Shown here piece by piece: positions 16,527 to 25,274 of a stretch of DNA of 47,834 bases. The position numbers and the translations under genes were made by a program. The notes beneath the pieces were generated by a model. It searched no databases, was not told the DNA's origin, and saw only the letters and a list, made by a program, of their open reading frames with translations. Location of the stretch: contig CAZLPZ010000010.1 in NCBI GenBank assembly GCA_964561535.1, positions 1-47,834 of the forward strand, written 5' to 3'. This stretch comes from CAZLPZ01 sp964561535. GTDB taxonomy: Bacteria > Pseudomonadota > Alphaproteobacteria > Micavibrionales > Micavibrionaceae. How positions within the stretch are numbered: position 1 is the first letter of the stretch; each line of letters begins with the position of its first letter.

Positions 16527-17276
16527 ATGATTGGACAAGTTCTCAAACGTAAAAATCAACCGGATCTCGTTTATGACCATCATGTGGGGCAAAAGGGCGC
16601 ACCCACGATCCTGTTTTTATCCGGTTATCGGTCGAACCGAATGGGGTCGAAAGCATTGGCGTTTGAGACGTGGGTCAAAAATACGCCTTATGGATATGTG
16701 CGATTTGATTATTCGGGACATGGGGAATCGGGCGGGGTGTTTCGGGATTGTGTGTTATCCGATTGGATCAATGACGCCGATGATATGTTAACGCATATCG
16801 TACCGGACGGCCCGGTTATACTGGTGGGGTCATCGATGGGCGGGTGGATCGCATTGTGTCTGGCGTTGCGGCGGCCAGACCGGATTTTGGGTATCGTGGG
16901 GATCGCCGCCGCCCCCGATTTTGTGGTCGAATTTAAACGCAGCATGACGGATGACCAACGCGCCACGATGGACCGAGACGGGGTAGTTGAGTTGGGTAGT
17001 TCTTTGGGCCCTGACCCGTATATCATCACACGCGCATTATTGGTTGATGGACATAAAAACCGCGTGTTGTCCAGCGTTCATAATTTAACGACACGAATGG
17101 TGTTATTTCAAGGCGATCAAGACAGCGCCGTGGCGCGCGACACCCCCGAACGGATCGCGGCATCGTTCCCACATGCTGACATTCATATTGTCCATATTGA
17201 TGATGGCGATCACGGCCTGTCTCGGCCGCAAGATTTGGAAAAAATTTTCGGCGCGGTTTTACGATTCACACAATAA
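16527..17276 (+). CDS. Alpha/beta hydrolase
   Basis: This 249-residue serine hydrolase has oxyanion-side FLSGYRSNRMGSKA, an FDYSGHGES turn, nucleophile elbow VGSSMGGW (Ser near 101), acid loop FQGDQDSAVARDTPERI and His in DDGDHGLSRPQD. These make a complete triad in the serine aminopeptidase/palmitoyl-thioesterase-like (ABHD10-like) branch. Substrate unknown. It diverges from the glycosyltransferase gene with 45 bases between starts, and ends 3 bases from the end of the opposite-strand gene. Confidence 0.85.
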   Translation: MIGQVLKRKNQPDLVYDHHVGQKGAPTILFLSGYRSNRMGSKALAFETWVKNTPYGYVRFDYSGHGESGGVFRDCVLSDWINDADDMLTHIVPDGPVILVGSSMGGWIALCLALRRPDRILGIVGIAAAPDFVVEFKRSMTDDQRATMDRDGVVELGSSLGPDPYIITRALLVDGHKNRVLSSVHNLTTRMVLFQGDQDSAVARDTPERIAASFPHADIHIVHIDDGDHGLSRPQDLEKIFGAVLRFTQ

Positions 17277-17279
17277 AAT

Positions 17280-17693
17280 TTATTTAATCAATAAAAAATT
17301 TCCATTGATAATAATAGGGTTCATGGCTTCGATTTCAGATTGATAAAACTTTATATAGGGAATTGGATTTAATAAAAAGATTTTTTGATGCAAAACATGA
17401 GCAAAACCCATTTCTAAAAAAGTATTACCACCAATATAATTTGGAATATCATGTCGCTCAATGTTCATGACTAACAGGGCATCTGCACCTTGCATACGAT
17501 CCCAAAATTCACGCATGGCATCTTGCGCATGTTTCTGATGAATTTTTATTCGTTCTTTTTCTTCATCGGATTTACCGATAAATGGTGCTGTTAATCCTGA
17601 CGTAAAGGCATCATGTCCCAAAGAAATAAGTTTATCTCGGGCTTCAAGTAATTTCTCAGTATAATGCATGCTTCCGGCAATACCAATACGCAT
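17280..17693 (-). CDS. Nucleoside 2-deoxyribosyltransferase-like protein
   Basis: This 137-residue Rossmann-like protein has MRIGIAGSMHYTEKLLEARD, a central KHAQDAMREFWDRMQGADAL segment, and YIGGNTFLEMGFAHVLHQ, in which the Glu sits where the catalytic Glu of this superfamily lies. The end IPYIKFYQSEIEAMNPIII matches a small group with no assigned substrate that I recall from archaea and minimal bacteria. Enzyme activity is therefore an inference. The gene looks clearly more AT-rich than glmS, which it follows by 12 bases, hinting at separate origin. Confidence 0.65.
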   Translation of the reverse strand: MRIGIAGSMHYTEKLLEARDKLISLGHDAFTSGLTAPFIGKSDEEKERIKIHQKHAQDAMREFWDRMQGADALLVMNIERHDIPNYIGGNTFLEMGFAHVLHQKIFLLNPIPYIKFYQSEIEAMNPIIINGNFLLIK

Positions 17694-17705
17694 CTAAAGT
17701 CCCTC

Positions 17706-19532
17706 TCACTCAACCGTCACGGACTTTGCCAAATTGCGCGGTTGATCCACATCGGTGCCTTTTAAAACGGCAACGTGATACGCCAGCATTTGAACAGGTA
17801 TGGCATATGCAATTGGCGTAAATTCGATCGGCATGTCGGGTAGGGTGATGATCCAACGGCTTATATCCTGTGCGGAGGGGACGCCACTGGTGTCCGTGAT
17901 CATTAAAATTTGTCCACCCCGCGCCCGCGCCTCTTGGACATTTGACAATGTTTTTTCAAATAATGGACCCGAGGGGGCCAAAACCACAATCGGTACGTCG
18001 TCATCAATCAATGCAATGGGGCCGTGTTTCATCTCGCCAGCGGCATAGCCTTCGGCATGGATATATGAAATTTCTTTTAATTTTAAAGCTCCTTCCATGG
18101 CCAACGGATACATCAATCCACGCCCCAGATAAAGTACATCGCGCGTCGTGACAATATCGGTGGCAACTATCTTGATTGTTTCTTCTTGTGTCACAACATC
18201 GGCAATCAATCGCGGCAAATGGCGTAGTGCGGCGGTCAAGGCGTGCAATGATGTGGCCTCAACCGTGCCGCGTTTTTGGGCGAGCGCAAGAGCGAGGCAC
18301 AATAATGTTGCGAGTTGCGTAGTAAAGGCCTTGGTCGACGCCACGCCAATTTCCGGTCCCGCCCGTGTGTGCATCACAAAATCAGCCGCGCGTTCGATTG
18401 TACTTTCAATCGTATTCACAATCGCCAAAATTTTCTGGCCCTGGCGTTTGCAATACCGCAATCCCTCGAGTGTATCTAATGTTTCACCTGATTGGGATAC
18501 GACAATGGCCACACCGTCTTTGGGCATCGGTGCTTCGCGGTACCTGAATTCCGAGGCGACATCAATTTCGCACGGGATCCGCGCAATTTGTTCAAACCAA
18601 TATTTTGCGACAAAAGTGGCGTAATGTGCGGTGCCGCACGCAATAAACGTGATGCGCGGCGCGGCGTTTAACGCATCAAGGATATTGGTGGGCACATCCA
18701 AATCGCCGGTTGAGGGGTGAATAAATCCGTTCAATGTATCGGCAATGACGGTGGGTTGTTCATGAATTTCCTTGTGCATGAAATGGCGGTAATCGCCCTT
18801 GCCGGTTGTTAAGCCCGACTGTGCGCTCATCCGCACGGGGCGATTGATGGGCGCACCGTTTACGGCAAAAATTTCGGCGCTGCAGTGCGATAACACGACG
18901 CGGTCTCCGTCTTCTAAGAAACTTATTTTCCGAGTGAACGGGGCTAACGCATAACTGTCGGATGCTAAATACATCTCACCGTCGCCGTATCCAACGGCGA
19001 GCGGCGTGCCGCATCGTGCCCCGATCATGATGGTTGGATCATTTGCGAATATTAATGCCACAGCGTACACCCCGGTTAATCGATCAAATGCCGCAAACGC
19101 CGCATCTTTGGGGGATTTTCCGGCCGATAAATAATAATCGACCAAATGTACAATGACTTCGGTGTCCGTTTCTGTTTCAAAGATAGAGCCGTTTTTAATC
19201 AAGTCGGTGCGGAGTTCCGCGTAATTTTCAATGATTCCGTTGTGCACAACGGCAACGCGTTTTGTGGCGTGGGGGTGAGCGTTGCCTTCCGTGGGGCCGC
19301 CATGTGTGGCCCATCGCGTATGACCAATGCCCGTGGTGCCGGGTAAAGGTGTCGTCGCCAATTTTTCGGCGAGGTTGTTGAGTTTTCCCGGTGCGCGACG
19401 TCGATCAATCACGCCGCTTTGAACCGTTGCAATGCCCGCACTGTCATACCCGCGATAGGCCAGGCGTTGCAACCCGTCGAGGATTCGCGGTGCCGCGTCT
19501 GTCGTTCCCAAAATACCAATGATCCCACACAT
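17706..19532 (-). CDS. glmS: Glutamine-fructose-6-phosphate aminotransferase GlmS
   Basis: This 608-residue enzyme makes glucosamine-6-phosphate from fructose-6-phosphate and glutamine, the first committed step to UDP-GlcNAc. The N-terminal Ntn amidase begins with nucleophile Cys2 (MCGIIGILG) and has GHTRWATHGGPTEGNAHPH. Two SIS domains follow, with FIACGTAHYATFVAKYW, VVSQSGETLDTLEGLR and the C-terminal AKSVTVE tail. Full length. Its ATG directly abuts the glmU stop (TAAATG), so the two are surely co-transcribed. No glmS ribozyme is seen, as expected outside Firmicutes. Confidence 0.97.
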   Translation of the reverse strand: MCGIIGILGTTDAAPRILDGLQRLAYRGYDSAGIATVQSGVIDRRRAPGKLNNLAEKLATTPLPGTTGIGHTRWATHGGPTEGNAHPHATKRVAVVHNGIIENYAELRTDLIKNGSIFETETDTEVIVHLVDYYLSAGKSPKDAAFAAFDRLTGVYAVALIFANDPTIMIGARCGTPLAVGYGDGEMYLASDSYALAPFTRKISFLEDGDRVVLSHCSAEIFAVNGAPINRPVRMSAQSGLTTGKGDYRHFMHKEIHEQPTVIADTLNGFIHPSTGDLDVPTNILDALNAAPRITFIACGTAHYATFVAKYWFEQIARIPCEIDVASEFRYREAPMPKDGVAIVVSQSGETLDTLEGLRYCKRQGQKILAIVNTIESTIERAADFVMHTRAGPEIGVASTKAFTTQLATLLCLALALAQKRGTVEATSLHALTAALRHLPRLIADVVTQEETIKIVATDIVTTRDVLYLGRGLMYPLAMEGALKLKEISYIHAEGYAAGEMKHGPIALIDDDVPIVVLAPSGPLFEKTLSNVQEARARGGQILMITDTSGVPSAQDISRWIITLPDMPIEFTPIAYAIPVQMLAYHVAVLKGTDVDQPRNLAKSVTVE

Positions 19533-20885
19533 TTATATTATGACCTTTTTCTTTTGTTTGGTTGCATACAGCGTTGCCGTATCCGTTGCTTGTTTATTCA
19601 CCTGGCGCGCGCGGCCGAATCCCATTTCGCCTGTTGCGATATCATCGGTAATTACACTGCCGGCCGTGACAAACGCGCCGTTATGAATGTGAACGGGTGA
19701 TACGAGCGTGGCATTCCCGCCAACAAAGGCGTAATCGCCAATCGTTGACCGAAATTTTTGAACGCCGTTCCAATTTGAAATGATCGTTCCCGCGCCAACA
19801 TTGGCATACGCGCCAATATCCGCATCAACGATACAGGAAAATTGACTGACCTTGGCATGCGCCGCAAAGGTTGATTTTTTAATTTCAACAAAATTGGCAA
19901 TCACGGTATTGGGGCCAATAACTGTATCCGGGCGAATATGCACGAACGGTCCAATTTCCGCGCCTTGCCCAATATGAACCCCGGCAATGTAACAATTCGC
20001 CTTGATCACCACGCCGTTATCAATCCGCACGCCCGGGCCGATAACGACATTCGGCTCGATCGTAATATCTTGGCCGATCACCGTATCGGCTGATAGATAG
20101 ACGGTATTGGGGTCAACCATGGTGACACCGCCGCGCATGGCGCGTTCCCGCAATTTTTGTTGCATCCGGCTTTCTGCGCCTGCTAACTGTACGCGGTCAT
20201 TCACCCCGTTTAAATCGTCGGATGGCCCAACCGTGTAGGCGGTTTTGCCGCCCGCCTTTCCTTGCGATGCGACCACATCGGTTAAATAATATTCGCCCTT
20301 GGCATTTGTATTTCCCAATCCGTTTAGGGCGGTCATCAATCCATCGGGGGTAAAAATCATCATGCCGCTGTTACATAAATGTAGGGCGCGCTCGTCGGTT
20401 GTGGCGTCGGTTTCTTCGACAATTTTGATCACATAATCGTTTTGATCGGTGATTAATCGGCCGTACCCCGTGGGGCATTCGGGCTTCATTCCCAAAATCG
20501 TGACGGCGGGCGCATCGTTTGCGCGGTGCCGAGTGATCAAGTCGCATAACGCCGACGTGGGCACTAATGGGGCGTCCCCGATCAGCACCAGCACATCGGT
20601 GTTGGTAATATCCCGTCCGGTAAGTGCCGTTTTCACCGCATGCCCCGTACCCAACCTTTCGACCTGTATCACCGTATCATGGGGTTTGGCGACATTCGCC
20701 ACGGCGTCCATATCGGGTCCGATGACCACGACAATTTTATCGGGCGACAGGCTTTCCGCCGCGCGAATCACGTGGCGCAGCATCGGTTCGCCGGCGACCG
20801 CGTGCAACACTTTGGGCAGGTCGGATTTCATGCGGGTGCCCTTGCCGGCCGCGAGAATAACACAAAGGAGAGATCTTTTTTTCAT
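19533..20885 (-). CDS. glmU: Bifunctional GlcN-1-P acetyltransferase / GlcNAc-1-P uridylyltransferase GlmU
   Basis: This 450-residue enzyme carries out the last two steps to UDP-GlcNAc. The N-terminal uridylyltransferase starts ILAAGKGTRMKSDLPKVLHA and has VQVERLGTGHAVK. The C-terminal part (about 245-440) is a left-handed beta-helix of hexapeptide repeats (VIGPGVRIDNGVVIKANCYI and others), ending with FVGGNATLVSPVHI. Length is typical. First gene of glmU-glmS; a 7-bp hairpin lies in its leader. Confidence 0.97.
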   Translation of the reverse strand: MKKRSLLCVILAAGKGTRMKSDLPKVLHAVAGEPMLRHVIRAAESLSPDKIVVVIGPDMDAVANVAKPHDTVIQVERLGTGHAVKTALTGRDITNTDVLVLIGDAPLVPTSALCDLITRHRANDAPAVTILGMKPECPTGYGRLITDQNDYVIKIVEETDATTDERALHLCNSGMMIFTPDGLMTALNGLGNTNAKGEYYLTDVVASQGKAGGKTAYTVGPSDDLNGVNDRVQLAGAESRMQQKLRERAMRGGVTMVDPNTVYLSADTVIGQDITIEPNVVIGPGVRIDNGVVIKANCYIAGVHIGQGAEIGPFVHIRPDTVIGPNTVIANFVEIKKSTFAAHAKVSQFSCIVDADIGAYANVGAGTIISNWNGVQKFRSTIGDYAFVGGNATLVSPVHIHNGAFVTAGSVITDDIATGEMGFGRARQVNKQATDTATLYATKQKKKVII

Positions 20886-20900
20886 GAGGTTATCCTGTTT

Positions 20901-20917
20901 TAGATTGGCTCAATCTA
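20901..20917. promoter_or_regulatory. Perfect 7-bp dyad in the glmU leader
   Basis: TAGATTG (20901-20907) and CAATCTA (20911-20917) flank a 3-base loop, 16-32 bases before the glmU ATG. It could be an operator half-site pair or an mRNA hairpin near the ribosome binding site. Only the dyad itself is seen. Confidence 0.35.
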
Positions 20918-21025
20918 CAATTCACATGATATTGCGGATTGATACAAGGGTGTTTTACACGAGCGCGTGAATCCGGTACATTTTATCGAAGGGTTAGCCT
21001 TCATTTATAAAAGAGAGTGTTTTTT

Positions 21026-22933
21026 GTGCCCCATTTAGGATCAGATTCGATAAAAGCGGTTAAAAAGACTACACTTCCGGCCCTGATGTTCGGGGCGTTG
21101 GGCGTTGTATTTGGGGACATCGGGACGAGCCCTCTCTATGCTATGAAAGAAGTTTTCTCAGGCGGACATGCCGCCGGATCTGATCCCGGAACCGTAATGG
21201 GGATATTATCCCTAATGTTCTGGCTGTTGATGATTATTGTGTCTTTTAAATATATTATTCTTGTTTTATGGGCCGATAATAAAGGCGAGGGTGGCGATTT
21301 TGCACTACTTGCTTTGAATTTGAAACTGACCGCGCAGCGCCCTTGGCTTCATTATGGCATCGGCATTTTAGGCATTTTGGGGGGTTGCCTGTTTTATGCC
21401 GACGCGATTATTACGCCGGCGATTTCCGTATTATCAGCGGTCGAGGGAATTCATATTGCCTCTGATCGATTCGATGAATACGTTTTGCCTGTTACATTGA
21501 CCATATTGCTTTGCCTTTTTGGGATACAGCGAACGGGTACCGCCCGCGTGGGGTTTCTGTTTGGGCCAATCACTTTTTTATGGTTTATGACAATTGCAAT
21601 TCTTGGGTTACTTAGCATTTTACAATCTCCTATTATTTTACAGGCACTTTCCCCGTTTTATGCCTTATCATTTATCTGGAGCAACCCATTGACCGCTTTT
21701 ATCGCATGTGGCGCGATTGTGTTGGTTGTGACCGGGGCCGAGGCCTTGTATGCAGATATGGGACATTTCGGACGTACGCCAATTCGTCTGACGTGGATTT
21801 TTGTGGCCATTTGTCTAACGTTGAATTATTTTGGACAAGGTGCATTGCTGTTTCGGGATGCGGGCATTATCGACCGCCCAAATTTTAACCCATTTTACCA
21901 GCTTGTCCCGGAAGGATTTTTAATTCCTGTATTGATTTTGGCGACAATGGCCACTGCTGTTGCGTCCCAAGCAACGATTTCTGGAGCATTTTCGATTACA
22001 CGTCAGGCAATGCAACTCGGATATTTGCCGCGCCTGAAAATGATTCATACATCATCATCCGAAATGGGTCAGATATATATTCCATTCATAAATTGGGCGA
22101 TGTTAGTCGCCGTTATTTTTATTGTTGTATCATTTCAAACCTCAAGTGGCTTAGCCTCCGCTTATGGCATTGCCGTGACAGGCGCAATGATAGTGACTAC
22201 GTGCGCGATCAGTATCGTAATGATTCGAAAATGGCATTGGCCGTTGGGATTTGTGATTATAGTTCTTGGGTTTTTTTTGGTGGTCGAGGGGTTGTTATTG
22301 GCTGCGAATATTACAAAAATTGCAAGTGGTGGATGGGTTCCTTTATTAACAGCATTAATTTTGTTTACTTTATTGACGACCTGGTTTCGGGGTCAGAAAA
22401 TTTTAGGCCAAGTTCTTCATCATGCACGGGTATCGGTCCGTGATTTTTCGGAGGATTTTGTTAAAAAGAATTATCGCCGCGTTCCGGGTACGGCTGTGTA
22501 TATGACTCCACGTAAGCATATTTTGCCAGAACCAATGATATTAAATCTTCGGTATAATAAAGTTTTACACGAACGGGTTATTTTATTAACGGTGCAAACA
22601 ATTAATGAACCATTCAGCGATCTGAATGAACGATTTGATGTTCAGGAACTTGCTGATAATTTTTTCCGGGTGATTGTACGGTATGGGTTTTTAAATGATC
22701 AAAATTTAGATCGTGATTTAAAAGATTGTTTGTTTAATGATTTACCGCTTTTTGATGACGATGTTATTTTCTTTTTGGGGCATGAATCGATTGTGCCGAC
22801 ATGGGGCAGTGGCATGGCCATTTGGCGTGAACATATCTATGCTTGGATGAAACGAAATGCAGGATCAGCTATCGATTTTTATCAAGTGCCTGCTCATAAA
22901 GTTATGGAGATCGGTGGACAGTATGAGATATAG
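21026..22933 (+). CDS. kup: Kup-family potassium uptake permease
   Basis: This 635-residue protein imports K+ with protons. The family signature GALGVVFGDIGTSPLYAMKE starts the first span, followed by WADNKGEGGDFALLAL and FYADAIITPAISVLSAVEG. About 12 spans cover residues 15-450, with a cytoplasmic C-terminal domain of roughly 180 residues. I chose GTG 21026, preceded by an AGAGAG element; an in-frame GTG at 21017 would add three residues. It faces a small K+ channel gene tail to tail. Confidence 0.95.
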   Translation: MPHLGSDSIKAVKKTTLPALMFGALGVVFGDIGTSPLYAMKEVFSGGHAAGSDPGTVMGILSLMFWLLMIIVSFKYIILVLWADNKGEGGDFALLALNLKLTAQRPWLHYGIGILGILGGCLFYADAIITPAISVLSAVEGIHIASDRFDEYVLPVTLTILLCLFGIQRTGTARVGFLFGPITFLWFMTIAILGLLSILQSPIILQALSPFYALSFIWSNPLTAFIACGAIVLVVTGAEALYADMGHFGRTPIRLTWIFVAICLTLNYFGQGALLFRDAGIIDRPNFNPFYQLVPEGFLIPVLILATMATAVASQATISGAFSITRQAMQLGYLPRLKMIHTSSSEMGQIYIPFINWAMLVAVIFIVVSFQTSSGLASAYGIAVTGAMIVTTCAISIVMIRKWHWPLGFVIIVLGFFLVVEGLLLAANITKIASGGWVPLLTALILFTLLTTWFRGQKILGQVLHHARVSVRDFSEDFVKKNYRRVPGTAVYMTPRKHILPEPMILNLRYNKVLHERVILLTVQTINEPFSDLNERFDVQELADNFFRVIVRYGFLNDQNLDRDLKDCLFNDLPLFDDDVIFFLGHESIVPTWGSGMAIWREHIYAWMKRNAGSAIDFYQVPAHKVMEIGGQYEI

Positions 22934-22956
22934 GCTTCGGTGCTGTTTTCAAGATT

Positions 22957-23421
22957 TTAAAGTAAATCACGTACGCGTCGATGCCGATAGACGATTGAGA
23001 GAATTTCAAAAATAAATGCGGTACTCCATCCAAATAATAACATACCGGATGTCGCTTGCATTCCACCTAACAACCGATCGTGTGGAGCCAAAACAATATC
23101 GCCATATCCAACAGTTGTAAAACTGACCATTGAAAAATAAAGAGCAGTTTCAAGATCATGTACAGATGTAAGATCAAGATATAAATATAAAAATGCCCAT
23201 GCCCAAATTTCAACGGATAAAATACAAATTACGCCTAAACTGGTCGTCAAAAGGACAAGGGCATGGGATGCATGTCGAATCCGCCGCGATGGGTCCTTGA
23301 TGTGAATAAGTAAAGGAGCGATTGCCCAAATCAAGCGATCGAGAGTATAGGCATGAAAGATAAATGTTGTTAAAATCATAAAAATGCCAATGCTGATATT
23401 GTAAAATATTTCAAAGTTCAT
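22957..23421 (-). CDS. Small K+ channel (Ion_trans_2 type)
   Basis: This 154-residue membrane protein has the exact K+ selectivity filter TVGYGD at residues 103-108, preceded by a pore helix (ALYFSMVSFT), with two spans before (about 8-35 and 52-82) and one after (about 122-145). No regulatory RCK domain is present. It likely passes K+ passively, complementing the convergent kup gene. Its ATG overlaps the ATG of the divergent acyltransferase gene by two bases, so its promoter must lie within that gene. Confidence 0.88.
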   Translation of the reverse strand: MNFEIFYNISIGIFMILTTFIFHAYTLDRLIWAIAPLLIHIKDPSRRIRHASHALVLLTTSLGVICILSVEIWAWAFLYLYLDLTSVHDLETALYFSMVSFTTVGYGDIVLAPHDRLLGGMQATSGMLLFGWSTAFIFEILSIVYRHRRVRDLL

Positions 23422-24460
23422 GATGTTTCGGATCTTTCGTTCATACTATTTAAATCGATTTTCTCGGGTTTCTAATGAGAAATTAAATAATATTACGCTT
23501 GATTTTACGCCCCTGTCATTACCTTTATGGCGCAATTTATGTATGCAGGCAAAGCGGTTGCCACTAACTCAAAGTTATGAATATGCTTGTGCGATGGCCG
23601 CAATATTGTCGTTACGACCAAAATGGGCGGTGATTCGCCATTTAAAAACGGGAGATTCTATTGGGATCGTTCAAATTTTTGAATCTGGATTTTGGAAAAA
23701 TAATGTTCAAGCTGTGATGATTGATCGGGGTCCAGTTTGGTTTAATGTGCCAGAGAGCTCAAATGATATCAAATTTTTTTGGAAAGAAATTGATTATAAA
23801 TATCCACGCCGTTTTTGGCGGCAACGTCGATTTATTCCGGAACAAAGTCAAAGCATAACGGGCAACTTACCTATCGCGCCAGTTGAATTTTTAAACATAG
23901 GTTTTCGTCTACGTAATAGATTAAAGCCGTATCAAACAATTTGGATCGATTTAACAAAAAATCTTGATCAGATACGGGCGGCATTGCGTAAAAATTGGAG
24001 GCAATATTTGGGGCGCGCCGAGAAAAATTCAAACCTTCATATAATACATTCGCATAATCGATCGGCTGCGCAAGATGTTCTATTTGCATCGATTCAAGAT
24101 GCACGCGTGCGGGGGTATCCCATTCCGCCACGGAAATTAATTGAAAAAATGATTGATGTTTTTTTTAAGAATAATGGGTTGCATGTTTTTATCGCACAAG
24201 AAGATGGGCATGATATTGCTGGAGCGATTACTTTTGAACATGGGCCATCAGCAACTTGGCAAATTGGATTTGTATCAGATCGTGGGCGTCGATTACATGC
24301 TAATAATCGTTTGATTTTTGAAATGATTAAGATTTTAAAACAAAGCGGTATATCCTCTCTTGACCTCGGTGGTATGAATGACGAGAATGCAAAAGGGGTG
24401 TCAGTCTTTAAATCGGGTCTCGGGGGAAATCATGCGACGTTGGTGGGTGCATTTAAATAA
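23420..24460 (+). CDS. FemAB-family / GNAT-fold aminoacyltransferase-like protein
   Basis: This 346-residue protein resembles the FemAB/lipid II:glycine glycyltransferase superfamily: paired GNAT domains, with LRKNWRQYLGRAEKNSNLHI (about 192-211), the GAITFEHGPSATWQIGFVSD beta region and the closing LDLGGMNDENAKGVSVFKSG. The last resembles the family motif in which the acceptor chain meets a Gly-rich loop. Related proteins add amino acids to peptidoglycan stems or act in cell-surface assembly; the substrate here is unknown. Overlaps the next gene by 29 bases. Confidence 0.75.
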   Translation: MMFRIFRSYYLNRFSRVSNEKLNNITLDFTPLSLPLWRNLCMQAKRLPLTQSYEYACAMAAILSLRPKWAVIRHLKTGDSIGIVQIFESGFWKNNVQAVMIDRGPVWFNVPESSNDIKFFWKEIDYKYPRRFWRQRRFIPEQSQSITGNLPIAPVEFLNIGFRLRNRLKPYQTIWIDLTKNLDQIRAALRKNWRQYLGRAEKNSNLHIIHSHNRSAAQDVLFASIQDARVRGYPIPPRKLIEKMIDVFFKNNGLHVFIAQEDGHDIAGAITFEHGPSATWQIGFVSDRGRRLHANNRLIFEMIKILKQSGISSLDLGGMNDENAKGVSVFKSGLGGNHATLVGAFK

Positions 24461-25271
24461 AATCAATGTTTTTGAGGGCATTCAATTTATTATTTTGAAT
24501 ATTTTTTTGATGGGAATTATAAATTCAGCCCATGCAGCTCCTGTTCATTTGACGTACAAGGTTTATGCAGGCGGCATTAATGCGATTGATGTGGACTTGA
24601 ATGTTGATTTGGAACAAAAATCGTATAAGGCTGATTTGACGGCGTATACACGTGGATTTTTGGGGAAACTTGTCCCGTGGCAAGGGTTGTTTGCAAGTAA
24701 GGGGGTTAAAACAGCGGGGGGGCTGGGGGTTCGGGTGCATGAATCAGTATCAACATGGAAAGGAAAAGACGATCGTGCGGTGTATACATATGATGGAGCG
24801 GGGAAATTTAAAACGTTAACATTGATTGATGATGGTGTTGATAAATCGCCCGCCAAGATTGATCAAGACTTAACGAAGGGAACAACCGATATTTTAACGG
24901 CGACATTAAATGCCATGACGTCCGCGCAAAAATCAGGAATCTGTGACGGGGCGTCAGATATTTTTGACTCAAGGCGGCGGTTTACATTAAAATTTACATC
25001 GGCGGAGTCTGAAAATTTAAAAAAATCTCGGTATAATATGTTTCAAGGTCGGGCCCAAAAATGCACAGTTGAAGTGATTCCAAAAGGTGGGGCGTGGCAT
25101 AAAAAGCCGCGTGGTTGGCTGTCTATTCAAGAGCAGGGTCGTAAAAAAGGAAATCTTCCGACCATTTGGATTGGGTCGGTGGCATCAAATTTACCCCCCA
25201 TGCCAGTTAAAATTATGATTAAATCAGATTACGGAACAATGTTTATGCATTTAACATCTATTACAAAATAG
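24432..25271 (+). CDS. DUF3108 domain periplasmic protein
   Basis: This 279-residue secreted protein has a signal peptide (about 1-35, cut at SAHA-APVHL) followed by a beta-rich domain starting LTYKVYAGGINAIDVDLNV, the usual opening of DUF3108. Function in the family is not established; an envelope or LPS-related role is often guessed. ATG 24432 is preceded by GGGGGAA, a good ribosome binding site inside the end of the acyltransferase gene. Ends 3 bases before the end of truA on the other strand. Confidence 0.8.
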   Translation: MRRWWVHLNKINVFEGIQFIILNIFLMGIINSAHAAPVHLTYKVYAGGINAIDVDLNVDLEQKSYKADLTAYTRGFLGKLVPWQGLFASKGVKTAGGLGVRVHESVSTWKGKDDRAVYTYDGAGKFKTLTLIDDGVDKSPAKIDQDLTKGTTDILTATLNAMTSAQKSGICDGASDIFDSRRRFTLKFTSAESENLKKSRYNMFQGRAQKCTVEVIPKGGAWHKKPRGWLSIQEQGRKKGNLPTIWIGSVASNLPPMPVKIMIKSDYGTMFMHLTSITK

Positions 25272-25274
25272 AAT

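Noticed and set aside
18148..18624. Open frame of 158 codons antisense to glmS
   Set aside because: It is a mirror of the conserved glmS coding sequence and has no family resemblance or start signal.
20449..20970. Open frame of 173 codons antisense to glmU
   Set aside because: Shadow of a well-conserved gene; it runs out into the glmU leader with no support.
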